6,907 bases of DNA from Promethearchaeota archaeon. GTDB taxonomy: Archaea > Asgardarchaeota > Lokiarchaeia > Sigyniarchaeales > Promethearchaeaceae. Every line of letters starts with the position of its first letter. Position 1 is the first letter of the stretch. Below, in pieces: positions 6,515 to 6,907 of this stretch. The translations under genes and the position numbers were made by a program. The stretch is from NCBI GenBank assembly GCA_014729055.1, contig WJKO01000489.1:1-6907 (forward strand), given 5' to 3'. The notes beneath the pieces were generated by a model. The model ran no database searches and was not told the DNA's origin. It was given only the letters and a program-made list of their open reading frames with translations.

Positions 6515-6527
6515 TAATTCGTAATTC
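6514..6527. repeat. Tandem heptamer GTAATTC x2
   Basis: GTAATTC is repeated directly twice, followed by GTA, in the gap between the two paralogues. Short and possibly due to chance in AT-rich DNA, but it could be a regulator half-site pair. Confidence 0.35.
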
Positions 6528-6563
6528 GTATTTTTGAAATTTGTTCTAAAAGCGCTTGTTTAT

Positions 6564-6830
6564 TTAGCTTGACTCGAGTTTAAACAGAGTTGAACCATTA
6601 GGAATATAGAATTTCTCCTTCTTTTTAATGACTACGGTATGAAAATACTCGGCAAGCCCTAAAAATCCACGAATCACTGATTCATCCTCTTCAAATCTAA
6701 ATTGCACAATAGCATCAGCTTTACTCTCTGATAGTGCAACTTTATAATAAACTCTTTCATCTATCAAGGGGATCTTAAGTTCGTTGACGATCTCATAAAC
6801 GCGCTTTATAAAAAGTTCTTTTTTGGCCAT
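6564..6830 (-). CDS. Small conserved protein of unknown function, paralogue B
   Basis: 88 residues from ATG at 6830, or 91 from GTG at 6839. ATG is preferred because GGTGA, a match to the 3' part of the Shine-Dalgarno consensus, lies five bases before it. Against this, the GTG is matched at the same alignment position in paralogue A, so the longer form is possible. Family not recognised. The cores are the same as in paralogue A (AKKELFIKRVYEIVNELK opening; FEEDESVIRGFLGLAEYFH centre), while the middle loop is charged (SESKAD) rather than serine/glycine-rich. In 48 core residues identical to A, 25 codons differ silently, so the duplication is old and the protein sequence has been maintained. 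No membrane segment or signal is seen. Both copies lie on the same strand, 102 bases apart, and convergent with the diphosphatase gene. Confidence 0.78.
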   Translation of the reverse strand: MAKKELFIKRVYEIVNELKIPLIDERVYYKVALSESKADAIVQFRFEEDESVIRGFLGLAEYFHTVVIKKKEKFYIPNGSTLFKLESS

Positions 6831-6835
6831 ACTAT

Positions 6836-6840
6836 TCACC
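6836..6840 (-). promoter_or_regulatory. Shine-Dalgarno-like GGTGA for paralogue B
   Basis: GGTGA on the minus strand, five bases before ATG at 6830, matches the GGAGGTGA consensus end. It contains the alternative GTG start itself, so only one of the two readings can be right. Confidence 0.4.
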
Positions 6841-6907
6841 GTTTATTTTTAAATGATTTTAGTCTTTTTTTTTTATGGAAATTTAATTTATTATGATATC
6901 TATTCGC
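6841..6907 (-). promoter_or_regulatory. A/T-rich upstream region of paralogue B
   Basis: Contains AATAAATTAAATTT (about 6878-6891) and TTTAAAAATAA (about 6844-6854) on the minus strand, either of which might be a TATA box, plus an A-run. The first gives a short leader with the GGTGA site inside it and fits better. No gene is seen before the window edge. Confidence 0.25.

Overview
The window is an AT-rich (roughly one-third GC) stretch that looks archaeal. Several genes have a TATA-like A/T box 25-35 bases before the start codon and little or no Shine-Dalgarno sequence, as in leaderless archaeal transcripts. Start codons include GTG and TTG, and likely terminators are plain T-runs without hairpins. 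The ITP/XTP diphosphatase is of the short archaeal/eukaryotic sort, and a V4R-like domain protein is present. An Asgard-type archaeon is plausible from this style, but nothing here proves the lineage.

Left part, minus strand (1-3273), read right to left: a V4R-like small-molecule-binding protein, then arginyl-tRNA synthetase (argS) with its own TATA box, then a ureohydrolase of the arginase/agmatinase superfamily that begins 43 bases after argS and runs off the left edge. The last two both concern arginine or a guanidino compound and may share a transcript. The ArgRS carries sequence signatures I associate with bacterial, especially Bacteroidetes-type, enzymes, which suggests gene transfer.

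Middle, plus strand (3406-6093), divergent from the left part: an orphan seven-helix membrane protein; then, after a T-rich terminator-like gap, a four-helix membrane protein with a long lysine-rich tail. The latter overlaps by four bases (GTGA) with the gene for the ITP/XTP diphosphatase that removes damaged purine nucleotides. The overlap implies co-translation.

Right part, minus strand (6186-6839), convergent with the diphosphatase: two tandem paralogous genes for about 90-residue proteins of unknown function. They share about 77% of residues without gaps, yet in the conserved cores 25 of 48 codons differ silently, so both are under protein-level selection. This pair is the most intriguing item in the window. 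I see no RNA genes, CRISPR arrays or insertion sequences.
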